From positions 4,110,552 to 4,159,615 of the forward strand of contig BFEA01000033.1 in the NCBI GenBank assembly GCA_003427395.1: 49,064 nt of DNA. The letters run 5' to 3'. The stretch is from Chara braunii. Taxonomy: Eukaryota > Streptophyta > Charophyceae > Charales > Characeae. This document shows positions 10,663 to 21,121 of this stretch, one piece after another. The first letter of the stretch is position 1. Each line of letters starts with the position of its first letter. The position numbers were made by a program, and so were the translations under genes. The notes beneath the pieces were generated by a model. That model had not been told where the DNA came from and searched no databases. It saw only the letters and a program-made list of their open reading frames with translations.

Positions 10663-12242
10663 ATATCATATTTCATCTTCATCCTTCGGTCGGTCGTCAT
10701 TACTACTTGAGTCCGGGGTACTTTTAGGCACTATTGAAAGGTCGTTGATCTTATCATTTGGATGCCTCGGTTATCTTGGTCTTTGGTATAAAAGTTTCTA
10801 GATATTGGGAGGAAAGCACGACATGGGGAACTGACTTTGATCAAATATACTTGTGTATATTAATTGGATTTCTACGAGTGTTAATTTGAATTTTTTGGGT
10901 ATTATGGAGTGAACATCGAGGGAGCTCTTACGTGACTTCAACTATGGGTTCACTATATTTTAGTTAATCAAGCGAACTCGTATCATTAATAATTGACAAT
11001 TCTTGTGAGATGGATGAACCTTTATATCGATAAAGGAAATGATTGAATCAGACTATTATGAAATTGCATGTGAAAACATTTATTCTGAATTGTCGTTAAT
11101 TGTATTTTTGATGATTTGAATGTAATGGTTAATTGTTCGTTGTCATGTTATGATATCTTTTTTATGTAATTGTGAGCTCTGTAGGTGGTGGTGAGGCTCG
11201 CGTCGGAGCTGTACTCCTGGTTCATAGCGAGATGTTGTCTTCCGATCCTATGTGGTTTAAGAAAGGGAGGTTACACTATCATTTAAAGGGAGGATTGTGT
11301 TGTAGCCTTGTTAAAACACTGCTTATAGTAGAGGAGGCGATTACTGCTGGGTACGAGAGAAGGAGTAATTACCTAATCTCATATCAAGCAGGATCACTTC
11401 ACCTCCATGGCCAAGGTCTAACCAACCTGGGTTGTGTGGGGTGAAGATGTCTAGCTCTATAGAGAGTGGAATGATGAGGTCACGATGCTGTAATCGAAGG
11501 GAATGTGGAGAGGCTTGAATCTTAAGCGGTGTTCGATGTCGAGATGTTATCCTTAGAGAAGGTTAATAATAGTCGTATTTTTCATCACCACTTTACGACA
11601 CCCTATTACTTCAGGATGCAGCCTGCCTAAACTAGTGGTTTTCAGGGTCTTCGGACCTTTCACTACTTCAGGATCATTCAGGTCTGAAAATCCTTAATGG
11701 TCTTGAAGTGGTGAAAGCTCCGAAGACCCTGAAAACCATCTGTTTAGGCAGGCTGCATCCTCAAGTGGTGAAGGGTGATTTTTATGGTCTTCGGACCTTT
11801 CACCACTTCAGGATCATTCAAGATTTTCAGACCGCCCAAAACTCTCACTTCACCACTTCAGGACACTCTTCACCACTTCAGGATGCAGCCTGCCTAAACA
11901 GGTGGTTTTCAATGTCTTCGGACCTTTCACCACTTCAGGACCATTCATGATTTTCAGACTGCCCAAATTTCTCACTTCATAATTTTCATTCCTGAATTTT
12001 CAGCTACCCGATAACCGCTTGTGGTTATCCTATGGAAAGGATTACACCACTCCTCGACGCATATCATAAGAGTTGAGAAACATCGGGCATAATAGCTATG
12101 TGAGTTGTTTTCTCTCTGAAGTTGGAATAGGAAGAAATCATCGGCGAGGACTTTGAATGAACAGTTGCTCTCTGCATGGTTCGTTCAGACTGTGTCTGGA
12201 CAACTTCTGACAGGTTGATCTATTGTGATATCAACCTGAAGG
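10663..12242 (+). other. Non-coding internal region of the retrotransposon
   Basis: AT-rich to about 11160. Then comes a segment at 11172-11450 (GAGGCTCGCGTCGGAGCTGTACTCC) that recurs at 31797-32060, showing it belongs to the element family. No pol-like frame is seen. A foldback repeat occupies 11599-11777. Confidence 0.55.
11599..11777. repeat. Foldback repeat with about 75-bp arms plus a third direct copy
   Basis: The arm at about 11600-11675 (CAGGATGCAGCCTGCCTAAA, GGTTTTCAGGGTCTTCGGA, CACTACTTCAGGA) is nearly complementary to 11700-11775 (GAAGTGGTGAAAG, CCGAAGACCCTGAAAACC, TTTAGGCAGGCTGCATCC), with a loop of about 25 bases. A third, direct copy with an added flank lies at about 11865-11960. 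The short motif CACCACTTCAGGA recurs at least six times. It is likely a snapback element or an expanded repeat inside the retrotransposon. Confidence 0.8.
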
Positions 12243-12625
12243 TTGTCGATTTTAGGTTTACCAGGGGCGGAATCTGGTAACCATTCAGAGAGACAAAATT
12301 GTTGGTCGTAAGTGGGATGATGCTGGGACCATTCTGAAAATAATCCTCTATATTTTAGGCTTCCAGGGGCTGAATCTGGGTCCAAGTTTTCATTTTTAGG
12401 CTAGCCAGGGGTGAAATCTAGTACTATTTCAATAAATGAGTAGGAAACTGTTAAGTTTTAGGCTTCTAGAGGCTGAATCCAGTTTTATTTTGTTAATATT
12501 TAGGCTTTTGGAGGCTGAATCCAGTTTTGTTGTATTTATGTTGAGGTTGCTGGAGTCAAATCCAGTTTTATTGTTGTATTATATTAAGGCTTCCGGAGGC
12601 TGAATTCAAGTTGTTGGTGAAAGTT
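12243..12625 (+). repeat. Degenerate tandem repeat, TTTAGGCTTCNGGAGGCTGAATCCAG type, about 7 units
   Basis: Units of roughly 45-65 bases share (T)TTTAGGCTT..., then GAGGCTGAATCCAGTTTT. Three related units occur at 32755-32905 in the sister copy. They lie just upstream of the 3' LTR and carry no coding signal. Confidence 0.75.
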
Positions 12626-13799
12626 TCGGCTTTGTTCCGGACAATTGTTTTAGATTGTTGTGTGTTGTAATCGTTGTTTTCACATGAAAATGTCATAAGA
12701 GTCCTGACTTTGTATTTTTGATGGTGAACGACGGGGTCGTCGTTCAATGGGGTTTGGGAATGTTGTCAGGGCAAATACTACCCTAACAAGGTTAGGGTAT
12801 TTGTCGGGGATTTTGAACGCTGGATACATTCATTGAATTGAAGGACTTGATGAGATTGACGTTCACGAAAAATCTTTTTAGGCTAACCTATGACTGAGAG
12901 ACTAAGATGTTCTTTGGACTTTAGACTGGTCGCCTGCATCGCCCGAAAATAATGACGGAAGTTGACGGGTTCTGTTGAGGCCGCAGGGGCACGCGGACCT
13001 AGAAAAACTATGGTTAGATCTATCCTACCTAAAATAATGTTGCTCGACCAATAAGCCGCACGATTCAGAGTCTACGAGGCTAATAGAGATCTCCAAGTTG
13101 AAGGCACCATGGTGGCCGAGAGGCGAGCGGCATGCTCTGTTAAAAGCTGAAGATCACCGTGGTTGATACATGCGGCCAACTTGATGGGGCAAGCAGGGCC
13201 GGCAAGGCCTCAAGCTGGCAAGGCAGCAGGGCCACAGGCACGCAGGGCCTGCAAGGCCACTGCAGAGGGGAATAGAGATTGGGCAGCCCTTCATATGGAA
13301 GAGCATGTCCCAACACATTCGTGATAGGAGTTAGCCTTGTAGGTTACAGTACAGGATTGTCACCCGGCAGATACTAGGATCGAATCGGAGGAACCGCATC
13401 TCTTGGCTAGCTCCGTTTGGAGCTGCCCACCATGATTGCTGCCGGCGGAGTTGATTCCGAACGTTCGATCATGGAGATCGTGCGACCGAGAATCAGTCGC
13501 GCGGGGTAGATTAGCATGACCCCTGCGCAAGGATGACACGCATAAATCGAAAAAAAATGACCCAAAATGAATTTTGAGTCCATCAGGACTCGAACTTGGG
13601 TCTGTACCTCAGCAGATCGTGGGTACACCACGATGTGAAGTGACCGTTGGCAGAGCCAACGAGGTAAACGAAAAAAAAAAAAAAAATCGAAGTGTCATTT
13701 GGCACGTCTAGAAGTGATTGGGGCGTTTTAAGCCCGAGTACTCTGACAGTGCTCGTAAAAAGGGCCACTATTTCGTCACGAGGTAAGTTTTTTTTTTTT

Positions 13800-14107
13800 N
13801 NNNNNNNNNNNNNNNNNNNNNNNNNNNNNNNNNNNNNNNNNNNNNNNNNNNNNNNNNNNNNNNNNNNNNNNNNNNNNNNNNNNNNNNNNNNNNNNNNNNN
13901 NNNNNNNNNNNNNNNNNNNNNNNNNNNNNNNNNNNNNNNNNNNNNNNNNNNNNNNNNNNNNNNNNNNNNNNNNNNNNNNNNNNNNNNNNNNNNNNNNNNN
14001 NNNNNNNNNNNNNNNNNNNNNNNNNNNNNNNNNNNNNNNNNNNNNNNNNNNNNNNNNNNNNNNNNNNNNNNNNNNNNNNNNNNNNNNNNNNNNNNNNNNN
14101 NNNNNNN
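13800..14107. other. Assembly gap (308 N)
   Basis: A run of N flanked by a T run on the left and an A run on the right. Long homopolymers probably stopped the assembly. Protein predictions across it are meaningless. Confidence 0.99.
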
Positions 14108-14982
14108 AAAAAAAAAAAACAAACAAACTAAAACTAAAACGAGAACGTGAGGCGCCACATGGCGCCGCTAGAAGAAACTAGGGCGTTTTAGCCCCAACAA
14201 TTGCTGATTGCTCCCTGAAGAACGGGCGACAGTGGCAGAGGAAGCGGCTCCTTCCCCCAAAAAAAAAAAAAAAAAAAAGCGGTTCGTTTTTTTTTTCTTT
14301 CTTAGATTTTCGTTAGATTTTTGTTAGACTCTTTTTTTTTCCAATTAAAAAAAGAAAGTTCTTCTTCTTGGTGCACTGTGAACCCGTTCGTTATGAACGA
14401 ATGGGCAAAATTTTGACTGTCCCAGGCTGTTTCGTCGGACTTACACCGGCTCATCAAGGGGCTATGCCCCCACAACCCATCTTTGAATGGGCAAAATGAG
14501 TGGGCTGCTGGGCGATGCCTGTACCCAGCGCTGTTTGCATCCGGGTAAAGGGGCGTTGAGTACGAACGAAGGGGGGGGAAAGGGGAATAAAGCCCTGATA
14601 AGCTTAACTCCAGTGCGCCCCTGCAAATAAAGGGGCGGCCGCTCATTTCAAACGGCGAGCTGCCCCTGCATAGATAAACAAGGGGTAGGTAGGAAAAGAT
14701 GGGAAAAAAAAAGGGGGGCGTCGCGAATCTAATTGCGACGCAGGGTCAGATGCAGGGGTAGAAGCATCTGGACTCTCAGTTGACAGCAGACTGTTGAAGT
14801 TGCTCTACTTGGCTCTATCTGGTCGGGGGTAGCGGCCAGATGCATTACCAAGGCCTGGAACTTGGTTCCCCTAGGGGAACATCAAGTTTCCCAGCCCTTG
14901 ATCGCGTTTGAGATTGAGGGTCAGGCCTCACTCCGAATTTTGGCTTGGGGGGTAAGGCAGCTGCCCTCAGCCTCCAGCCAGC

Positions 14983-14989
14983 TATAAAA
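14983..14989 (+). promoter_or_regulatory. TATA box in the 3' LTR
   Basis: TATAAAA in GCTATAAAACAATCAGC, followed about 30 bases on by the GC-richer segment shared with related LTRs. The equivalent position in another copy has GTATAAAGG (26350), so the element is conserved. It likely sets the U3/R boundary near 15010. Confidence 0.55.
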
Positions 14990-16236
14990 CAATCAGCACC
15001 CAGCCAGCCAGCATTCATTTGTGGCTGGTGCTGCTAGCGTTTCGTTTGGGTGAATGTTGGTTGTTGGAGGAGAAGCTTCTAGTTGGAGTGGAGAATTAAA
15101 AGAGGTGGAGGGTGGAGATCTGCAGGAGGATTGAAGTTCGAGCAGCCATAGCCACCACTTCACTTTGTGAAGTGCTGGGGTTATGTTGCACATGGCAGCC
15201 ATAATTGGAGAAGTGCTGAGGAGATGCTGCGCGGTTGCGGCAATGACAATTTTTTGTTGACGTACTGCGGGAGTGCTGCCGAAATTTTTCGGCGGCAACT
15301 GTGATTTTTTTGGCAGTGGCGTTGAAGCGCTGCCGGATTTTGCGGCAGTGAGACCGGTTTTAAAGGCAGTAGTGCGGAAGCGCAGCCGGTTTTTCACGGT
15401 AGTGGCCGCATTATTTTTGCACTGACTACATAAAGCGGTGGTTGGGCATTGGCGCAGGGAAGGTCCCGTTGAAGTGGTAGTGCGTTGTGAAGTGACATAA
15501 ACGGCGTCGCAATGACGCTCTGACATTGGAGGCGAGTGACAGCGGCATCGAGACGTTGTCCAGTTGTTGGACGTGAATGTGTGTTGAGAGAGTAATATGG
15601 CAGGTTGTCGTCACAAAGGAGTGGTGTGAATCACTTTGCTGACGACTTGTTGTGACGACCTTCTCATCTAAGGGCGAGATTCCATACGGTTTTTTTTAGT
15701 GGGCCATTTTTTACAACTTCACCTAAGGTCAGTCAGTTAATTTATTGACTCAGATTTCCCTTCACATCTGTGTGAACCCACACTTTGCTTCACCTTGTTC
15801 ATTGAATGTTCATTGGGAAGGCAAAGGAAAGTTGTGTAAGTCATGCTTGTGAATGAAGAAGTCTGACTTAAGTATGGGAATGCACTGGTTTTCTCTTGAA
15901 CTTATCGTTTTTACGTGTTGTGCAGATAGGTAGAAGAATGTTTGCAAAGGGGATTGATTATGCTTGTTGGAGAAAAGAGAAAAGGATTGTCTTTTCTTTA
16001 CTTCTCACCCGCCTGCATGCCAAAAATGGTTCGATGTTTTGAAAGACTTTAATTTCGTGCGCACCGCAGAATGAATTCAATTCAAATAAAGCAGATAAGG
16101 TCAAACGGATTTAGCTTTCTCCCCATGATTGACTTTTTCTATCCCGAATGACCTTATCTACCTATGTCTGCCCAAATGATCCTCGTTGTCTATCTTCTTC
16201 AGTTTCTTTTTCATCCAAGTTACCCAAAACTTATGA

Positions 16237-16842
16237 GTGTCAAGTTTTCTTAAAGGATTTCCTTCTCATTCGCACTTTTTGAACATTTGGCGGAAGCACT
16301 GCCCAAAGGTTGTCATTCCCACGTCGAAGAGATTCTCAGTTTTTGCACAATTTCTAAGATTCAATATTCGACGCTCGCAGGCAACAAATCGCGTAGAACG
16401 AGGTGAACAACTTTCTTTCATGCTCCGTCTTCTCTACACTACATTTAGAGACATTAAATAGACTTATTTTGCAAAATTGGTGTCACCCATGTAAAAGAGG
16501 ATTGATTAAATTGTAAAATTGCAATGCATCTTCTTTAACAGCGAGGTCAATATAGTCCTATAATGCAAAATTGCAGGGACAGATTAGCCAAAGAGTTCTA
16601 TCAAGTACTAATGACAGTGAAATCAACATAGTCTTATAATGCAAAATTGCAGGGACAGTGAGGTCAATATAATCTTGTAATGCAAAATTGCAAAATTGCA
16701 AAATTGCAATGCGTCTTCTTTAACAGTGAGGTCAATTTAGTCCTTTAATGCAAAATTGCAGGGACAGATTAGCCAAAGAGATGTGTCAAGTACTAATGAT
16801 AGTGAAGTCATAAGATAAGAATTTAAGTCATACGACTTTAAA
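16237..16842 (+). repeat. Subterminal repeats of the DNA transposon (TATAGTCCTATAATGCAAAATTGCAGGGACAG)
   Basis: Motifs such as ATATAGTCCTATAATGCAAA (about 16551) and ACATAGTCTTATAATGCAAA (about 16629) are followed by ATTGCAGGGACAG and repeat with 60-180 base spacing. The TATAGTCYTATA core is the same as in the 61-bp array, tying this side of the retrotransposon insertion to the transposon. Confidence 0.7.
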
Positions 16843-17287
16843 GCTAGGTTACCAGTTGTCCGATGGCTGGACGTCTCGGTCGGACAACTCCCCCAACCGT
16901 CCGGTAGGGGGGTTGTCCGGGATCCCGGACAACCACTTTTTGGCATTAAAAAAAAAATAAAAAAAAAAATGACAGTGTTGCGCATGCCATAGAGACCCCC
17001 CATAAAAAAATTCAGAGTTTTCTGAGCATTTGGTGATAGGGTGCTATTTGGGGTGGGAGGGGGGGTACGAGGGGTTTTGCTGGGGATAGGAGGGGTATAG
17101 GTGGGGATTAGAAACTTTGAAGATTTTTATATTTTTTTCTACTTGCCCAAATGAACCAAAATTTTGGTGGCATACACCTTATGCAATGTAGAAGCCACAT
17201 GATTTTTTTCATTTTTTTTTTTATTTTATTTTTTTTATTATTTTTCGCTAGGTCGGACAACCCAGGGATCCCGGACGTCCGGTAAAA
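16843..17287. mobile_element. Small non-autonomous TIR/snapback element with 24-base perfect palindrome
   Basis: A GC-rich block with repeated GTTGTCCG and CGGACAAC, then A-rich, then G-rich, then T-rich, then a mirrored GC-rich block (GGTCGGACAACCCAGGGATC) interrupts AT-rich transposon DNA. 16911-16934 is a perfect palindrome (half site GGTTGTCCGGGA). Edges GGTTACCAGTTGTCCG on the left and the complement of CGGACGTCCGGTAAAAC on the right resemble each other. The start GCTAGGTTACCAG resembles the start of the 32370-32588 element. There is no coding capacity. The superfamily is not determined. Confidence 0.6.
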
Positions 17288-18166
17288 CAACGTTGTTTTA
17301 AAGTCAAATAATGAGTTTTTATGAGTCGTACAATTTGTGTTGAGGCTAGCTAGTCCTGAGATGAATCATAATCTACGTCTTAATGAGGTCAATGTCATCT
17401 TAAAATTCATCCTTGTTGAGACAATTTAGTCAAATAGGTCTGTCATACACTTTTAAAAGAAGTCATAAAATAAGAATCTTATTCTTAGGACTTATAGTCT
17501 TATAATGAGTCCTTATTAGTCGTCCAGTGTGTGTTGAGAATAGTTAGTCATGAAATGAATTATGATCTTCGTCTTCATGAGGTCAGTGTAGTCCTAAAAT
17601 GCATCCTTGCTGGGACATTTAAGTCAAAGAGGTGTGTCATGTACTGAAAATAGTGAAGTCGTCAAATAAGAATCTTTGTCATATGACTTTATAGTCCTAT
17701 AATGAGTATTTATTAGTCGTACAGTATATGCAGAGGCTAGTTAATCCTTAAATGAATCATGATCTTCGTTTTTTTGGCATGTCGCACTAACATTTAAAGA
17801 GCATTGGGAAAAACATCGCTTGGGTGTAATGTGAAAGAAAATTAATTAACGAGGGGATTCAGGGTCGTGCAATCCTCTAATGTGCATCTTCCTTAAATTA
17901 ATTTGTGTCCTCCTTTACCGTCGAGGGGTTCGAAGATCATTTTCCGGAAGGACAACCAAAGTCTGACCTCTTTGTCCATGTAATCCTAAAATGCATACTT
18001 GCTGGGACAACTTAGTATCAGAGTTGTATCATATGCTAACGACAGTGAAGTCTTAGAATAAGAATCATTGTCATTTGACATTTTAGTACTATAATGAGTC
18101 TTTAGCAGTCGGACAGTATGTGTTAAGGAGAATGAATCATGATCATCGTTTTTTTTAATATCGCAG
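17288..18166 (+). repeat. Subterminal repeats and duplicated gene start upstream of the DUF7869-like gene
   Basis: GACTTATAGTCTTATAATGAG (about 17497), GACTTTATAGTCCTATAATGAG (about 17690) and GACATTTTAGTACTATAATGAG (about 18078) recur with spacer text about TGTGTTGAG and GAATCATGATCTTCG. 17750-17860 (ACATTTAAAGAGCATTGGG, AAACATCGC) is a diverged copy of the start of the gene (18131-18230), so the gene's 5' end was partly duplicated. Confidence 0.65.
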
Positions 18167-19772
18167 AAACATTTGAAATGACGTTAGAAAAGCATCGCCT
18201 GATGCAAGGAGAGGAAAGACAAAAGTTCAACAAGCATCGCCACAAAGCTTCGAACAGACCTTCAAAATATGTCACAATTATTATCGATGGAATGGATCAA
18301 AGCAAAATAATATTGCCTCACTTTAAAAGATGTCTGAAAGACTCAAAACTCAAGGAAGAAAACTTCATAAAGATTCATGTGGTTGAGGCGACGATCGTAG
18401 GTCTCAGTCCAAGTGCTCTTGCAACTTTATTTTTGGATAACTTCAAGTCTGACTTCAATTGTATGTTGACCATCCTTCACCGTCGAATTTGTCAGCTTCC
18501 AATACCACTTCCAAGACTTCTTTATTTGACATTAGACAACACGACAAAGGAGAACAAAAATAAGTACGTCTTAGCGTATCTCGTCTTTTTTGTGAAGATT
18601 AACGTTTTCAGTAAGGTCATGTTAAATTTTATTCTCATATGTCACAAATCACGAGGATATAGACCAGATGTTCAGTTGTTTCTCTAGAAAATTAGCGATG
18701 TAGAATGCGTTCGACCTTCCCGAGCTAGAACATATCATCAAAGAGTCATACAGGACTGAACAAGAGCACAATGTCGTTCTCGAAGAAATGACAGAGACGA
18801 TAAATTCGAAGTTTTATGTAAAGGAGCATTTGCGAAATGTGAACGATCTTACTTTCAATCAACACTTTCGCAAACATAATAACGCAGGAGAAGTCATAAT
18901 TTGGAGCAAGCAATATCACAGCTCGTCTTGGCAACCCAATAACAGAGAAGGTCTTTATATTTTCAAGTTTGAGCCAAGAGGAGAAGTTTGATCCTCACCG
19001 AAACATACAAATTCAATCCTTTGAAGTTAGGTTCAGGTTGAACTATGTTGGCGACGATAAAAGTGGTGACAATGATGCACACGCTGGTAATAATGATGTG
19101 CGCGACAAAGATACTTTGCCTCGTCGTGCGTCAGTCGACTCTCAGGAGGAAAAGAAAAAAGACTGCGCTGTTTCAATTGTTGCTCTGAAGGCAAACATCG
19201 ATGTTTTGGAGAATTATATTCAACCACACAATGTTCTGTTGTGGAGACAGTTCACGCAGTCGCAGAAATTGCTCGACCTGGAGGACACAAACCTCAAAGT
19301 GCCTTTTGAATAGCCAGTAACGGCAACCAAGAAGACAGAGGCAGAGGATACTACCATACCAGTTGCCGATGAGGTTGGTCTTCGCCTAAATAACCTATTC
19401 CCGCCTGAAAGACCATTCTACATAGGCGAGCGAAAGAGCAGGCAATACAGAGAAGAAAGAGATGAGAAATATGAATACCTTGTGATTGACAAATTTATCG
19501 CACTACGAGCAGCACCTGGGCAGGAAGCGAGAGGTAAACCCTACCACCTCGGTAAGGTTATCGAGTTACTGCCACGAAGATGCTTCAAGGTGGTCTGGTT
19601 TGTTCAACGTGAGAAAAGAGAAGGGTATTACCCTTATTATAAAAAGAAGTCCACCAAGGAACATTTGATGACATCTTTGATTGGAGTTGCGGTCTTATTT
19701 GTTACAACTTTGAGTTCAAGACAGACAAGACCCTCTTTTCTTCGACTAGAAAGAAAATTTATGAAATGTTAG
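18167..19772 (+). pseudogene. DUF7869-like protein, candidate transposase, damaged
   Basis: The frame 18139-18687 reads TFEMTLEKHR, EERQKFNKHRHKASNRP, then IIIDGMDQSKIILPHF, LTLDNTTKENKNKYVLAYL and VFSKVMLNFILICH. After a one-base shift at 18649 the next frame reads HEDIDQMFSCFSRKL and continues through an in-frame TAG (about 18704) to SSSWQPNNREGLYIFKFEP. A second shift near 18975 leads to a charged linker, a TAG at 19311, and a C-terminal part KPYHLGKVIELLPRRCFKVVWF that looks like a small beta-barrel. The order DGMDQ, LDN..ENKN, G/CH.HEDIDQ matches the eukaryotic family I believe is Pfam DUF7869, of unassigned function. Its acidic residues could be an RNase H-like triad (inference). TTTTTTTTAATATCGCAG before 18167 resembles a splice acceptor, so upstream exons may be missing. 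It sits at the centre of a TIR element. Confidence 0.7.
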
Positions 19773-20039
19773 AATCAACAAATGTCGAAGAAGATGAAGA
19801 CGATAATATGGTGAGATCTCCGTCAAATGACTATTAGACTTTTATCGAGCACCAGATCGAAGTCGAGTTTGTGGTAGGTGAGAATAACATTTCCGTCGAA
19901 CATCAGTTGACTCTGCCCTGAAGATCTACTTATGCTAGCCTCAGTTTCCGGGCTGAAATATGAGACTTATTCTTGAGAAGAATTGTGACCTCTGTTGAGG
20001 TTATCAAATTCTAACAGTCCGGATCATGTAGACGTAGCT
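19773..20039. other. Tail of the DUF7869-like gene and short spacer
   Basis: Codon-like sequence fades after 19772 (ESTNVEEDEDDN then stops). The spacer then becomes AT-rich. No separate gene. Confidence 0.5.
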
Positions 20040-20715
20040 GTTTAGTATTCTAATTGATAAGACTATAATTCCTTTGTTTCATTTCCTGTTTTCGTAATAT
20101 ATTGTCTTAAGACTAAATGTTTGTCGCTCACATTTTTGTTTTACTTGGGAAATCCTCAAAATCTTATATAAGACTATAAGGGCTTCGTTACATTTCATGT
20201 TTACCACAACACTTTTGTGCAAGAGAAGTCGATCCACCTCATTTATTCGGTTTTGGGGAACCATTATTATAATCTAATTGTGATGCGTTATAAAACTATA
20301 AATTATTTGCTACATTTTTGTTTTCGTAGTATTTTGTCATAGGACTAAATATTTATCGCTCACATTTTTATTTTATTTATGAAATCCTCAAAGTGAAAGT
20401 AACCGGATCATGTTATTTCACAATGTTTACAGTGTCTCATATAAGACTATAAGTTTTTCGCTATAGTTCATATTTACTAGAGCACTCCTGTGCAGAAGAA
20501 GTCGATCCACCATATTTCTTTGGTTTTTGGGGTGTCATCTCAATGTCATGCGTTATAGGACTACTATATATTCGTTTGTCGCATTTTTGTGTTAGGTGAA
20601 AAATCTTCTAAGATAACTCATTCTGCTTTTCAAATCAATAGGGTCCTGTTATTATCAAAATGTCAGTAGTTCGTCATATAGGACTATAAATTCTTTGTGA
20701 CATTTTCGGTTAATA
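20040..20715 (-). repeat. Inverted-orientation subterminal motifs (TATAGGACTATAAG)
   Basis: ATAAGACTATAATT (20058), ATATAAGACTATAAGG (20165), GTTATAAAACTATAAATT (20290), ATATAAGACTATAAG (20440), GTTATAGGACTACTATA (20551) and CATATAGGACTATAAATT (20675) are reverse complements of the TTATAGTCCTATAA motif on the left of the gene. Mirrored orientation around a central gene is expected for subterminal transposase sites. Confidence 0.8.
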
Positions 20716-21101
20716 TAGAGTTGTCGCGCATGAAAAATCGATCCGCCTTATTTCTACCGTTTCTACTGCTTTTCTCTTCTTTTTTTTTCATGCCTACATG
20801 CTTTTCGCTTTTCCTTTTCGAATTTTTGCTTATTCGGGTTATTTTTGGATAACCTTATCTAACTGGAATCGATTCTTTCCAAAATGTTGTGAAATTGTGA
20901 TTTTGTTTTTATCAACTCACCAGGTTAACCACTTTTAAAAAATATATATTTTTCTCGTCTATTTAGGGACAACTATGATGTGTTTTCGCATTGATTCCGA
21001 ACAATTTGACTAAAGGAATTGCATTTTTTTAAGTCGGAAACGTTCTTTCGATTTTTGTTCTCTTTGTCTATACGTTTTGCTAGGTTTTCATCATTTGTTG
21101 G
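20716..21101. other. AT-rich right subterminal region
   Basis: T-rich and A-rich sequence with no gene or obvious repeat. GCTAGGTTTTCATC near 21080 begins the terminus-like sequence. Confidence 0.5.
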
Positions 21102-21121
21102 ATTTTCACGAATCCGGTGTT
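21102..21121 (-). repeat. Right terminal inverted repeat of the large DNA transposon
   Basis: ATTTTCACGAATCCGGTGTT is the complement of AACACCGGATTCGTGAAAAT and matches the left end at 18 of 20 bases. The 947-bp relative ends with GTTTTCATGAATTCGGTGTT (40833-40852). Confidence 0.8.

Larger units (their letters stand above)
12761..16236 (+). mobile_element. 3' LTR (3'-truncated) of the gag-only retrotransposon
   Basis: A purine-rich stretch (ATGGGGTTTGGGAA) ends at 12760 and is followed by TGTTGTCAGG, a typical polypurine-tract to LTR start. The sister copy has TGGGGTCCGAGAA then TGTTG at 33067. The LTR contains the N gap, a TATA box at 14983 and the 15395-16236 repeat of the 5' LTR. Similarity to the 5' LTR stops at 16236, where transposon sequence resumes. 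Combining both sides gives a full LTR of roughly 4.8 kb including the gap, which is very long. The LTR start is inferred from motif and comparison, not from a full-length second copy. Confidence 0.6.
5845..21121 (+). mobile_element. Large TIR DNA transposon with DUF7869-like gene, containing nested insertions
   Basis: The left end AACACAGGATTCGTGAAAAC (5845-5864) and the reverse complement of the right end, AACACCGGATTCGTGAAAAT (21121-21102), match at 18 of 20 positions. Flanks are ACAA on the left and ACAT on the right, a possible diverged 4-bp target duplication. The interior is AT-rich. It has a 61-bp tandem array on the left, ACTTATAGTCYTATAA-type motifs forward on the left of the gene and inverted on its right, and a damaged gene (18167-19772). 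An LTR retrotransposon (7495-16236) and a small TIR element (16843-17287) are inserted, so the unloaded element would be about 6 kb. A 947-bp relative with the same ends lies at 39906-40852. That both ends belong to one insertion is inferred from the matching TIRs, mirrored motifs and central gene. Confidence 0.65.

Noticed and set aside
13560-13670. Possible minus-strand tRNA-derived SINE: B-box-like GTTCGAGTCC, with a relative at 25490-25590
   Set aside because: No convincing A box and the T-stem does not pair. Both copies lie at the same place in related LTRs, so it is LTR sequence.
13583-14158. Reading frames spanning the N gap
   Set aside because: They exist only because unknown bases contain no stops.
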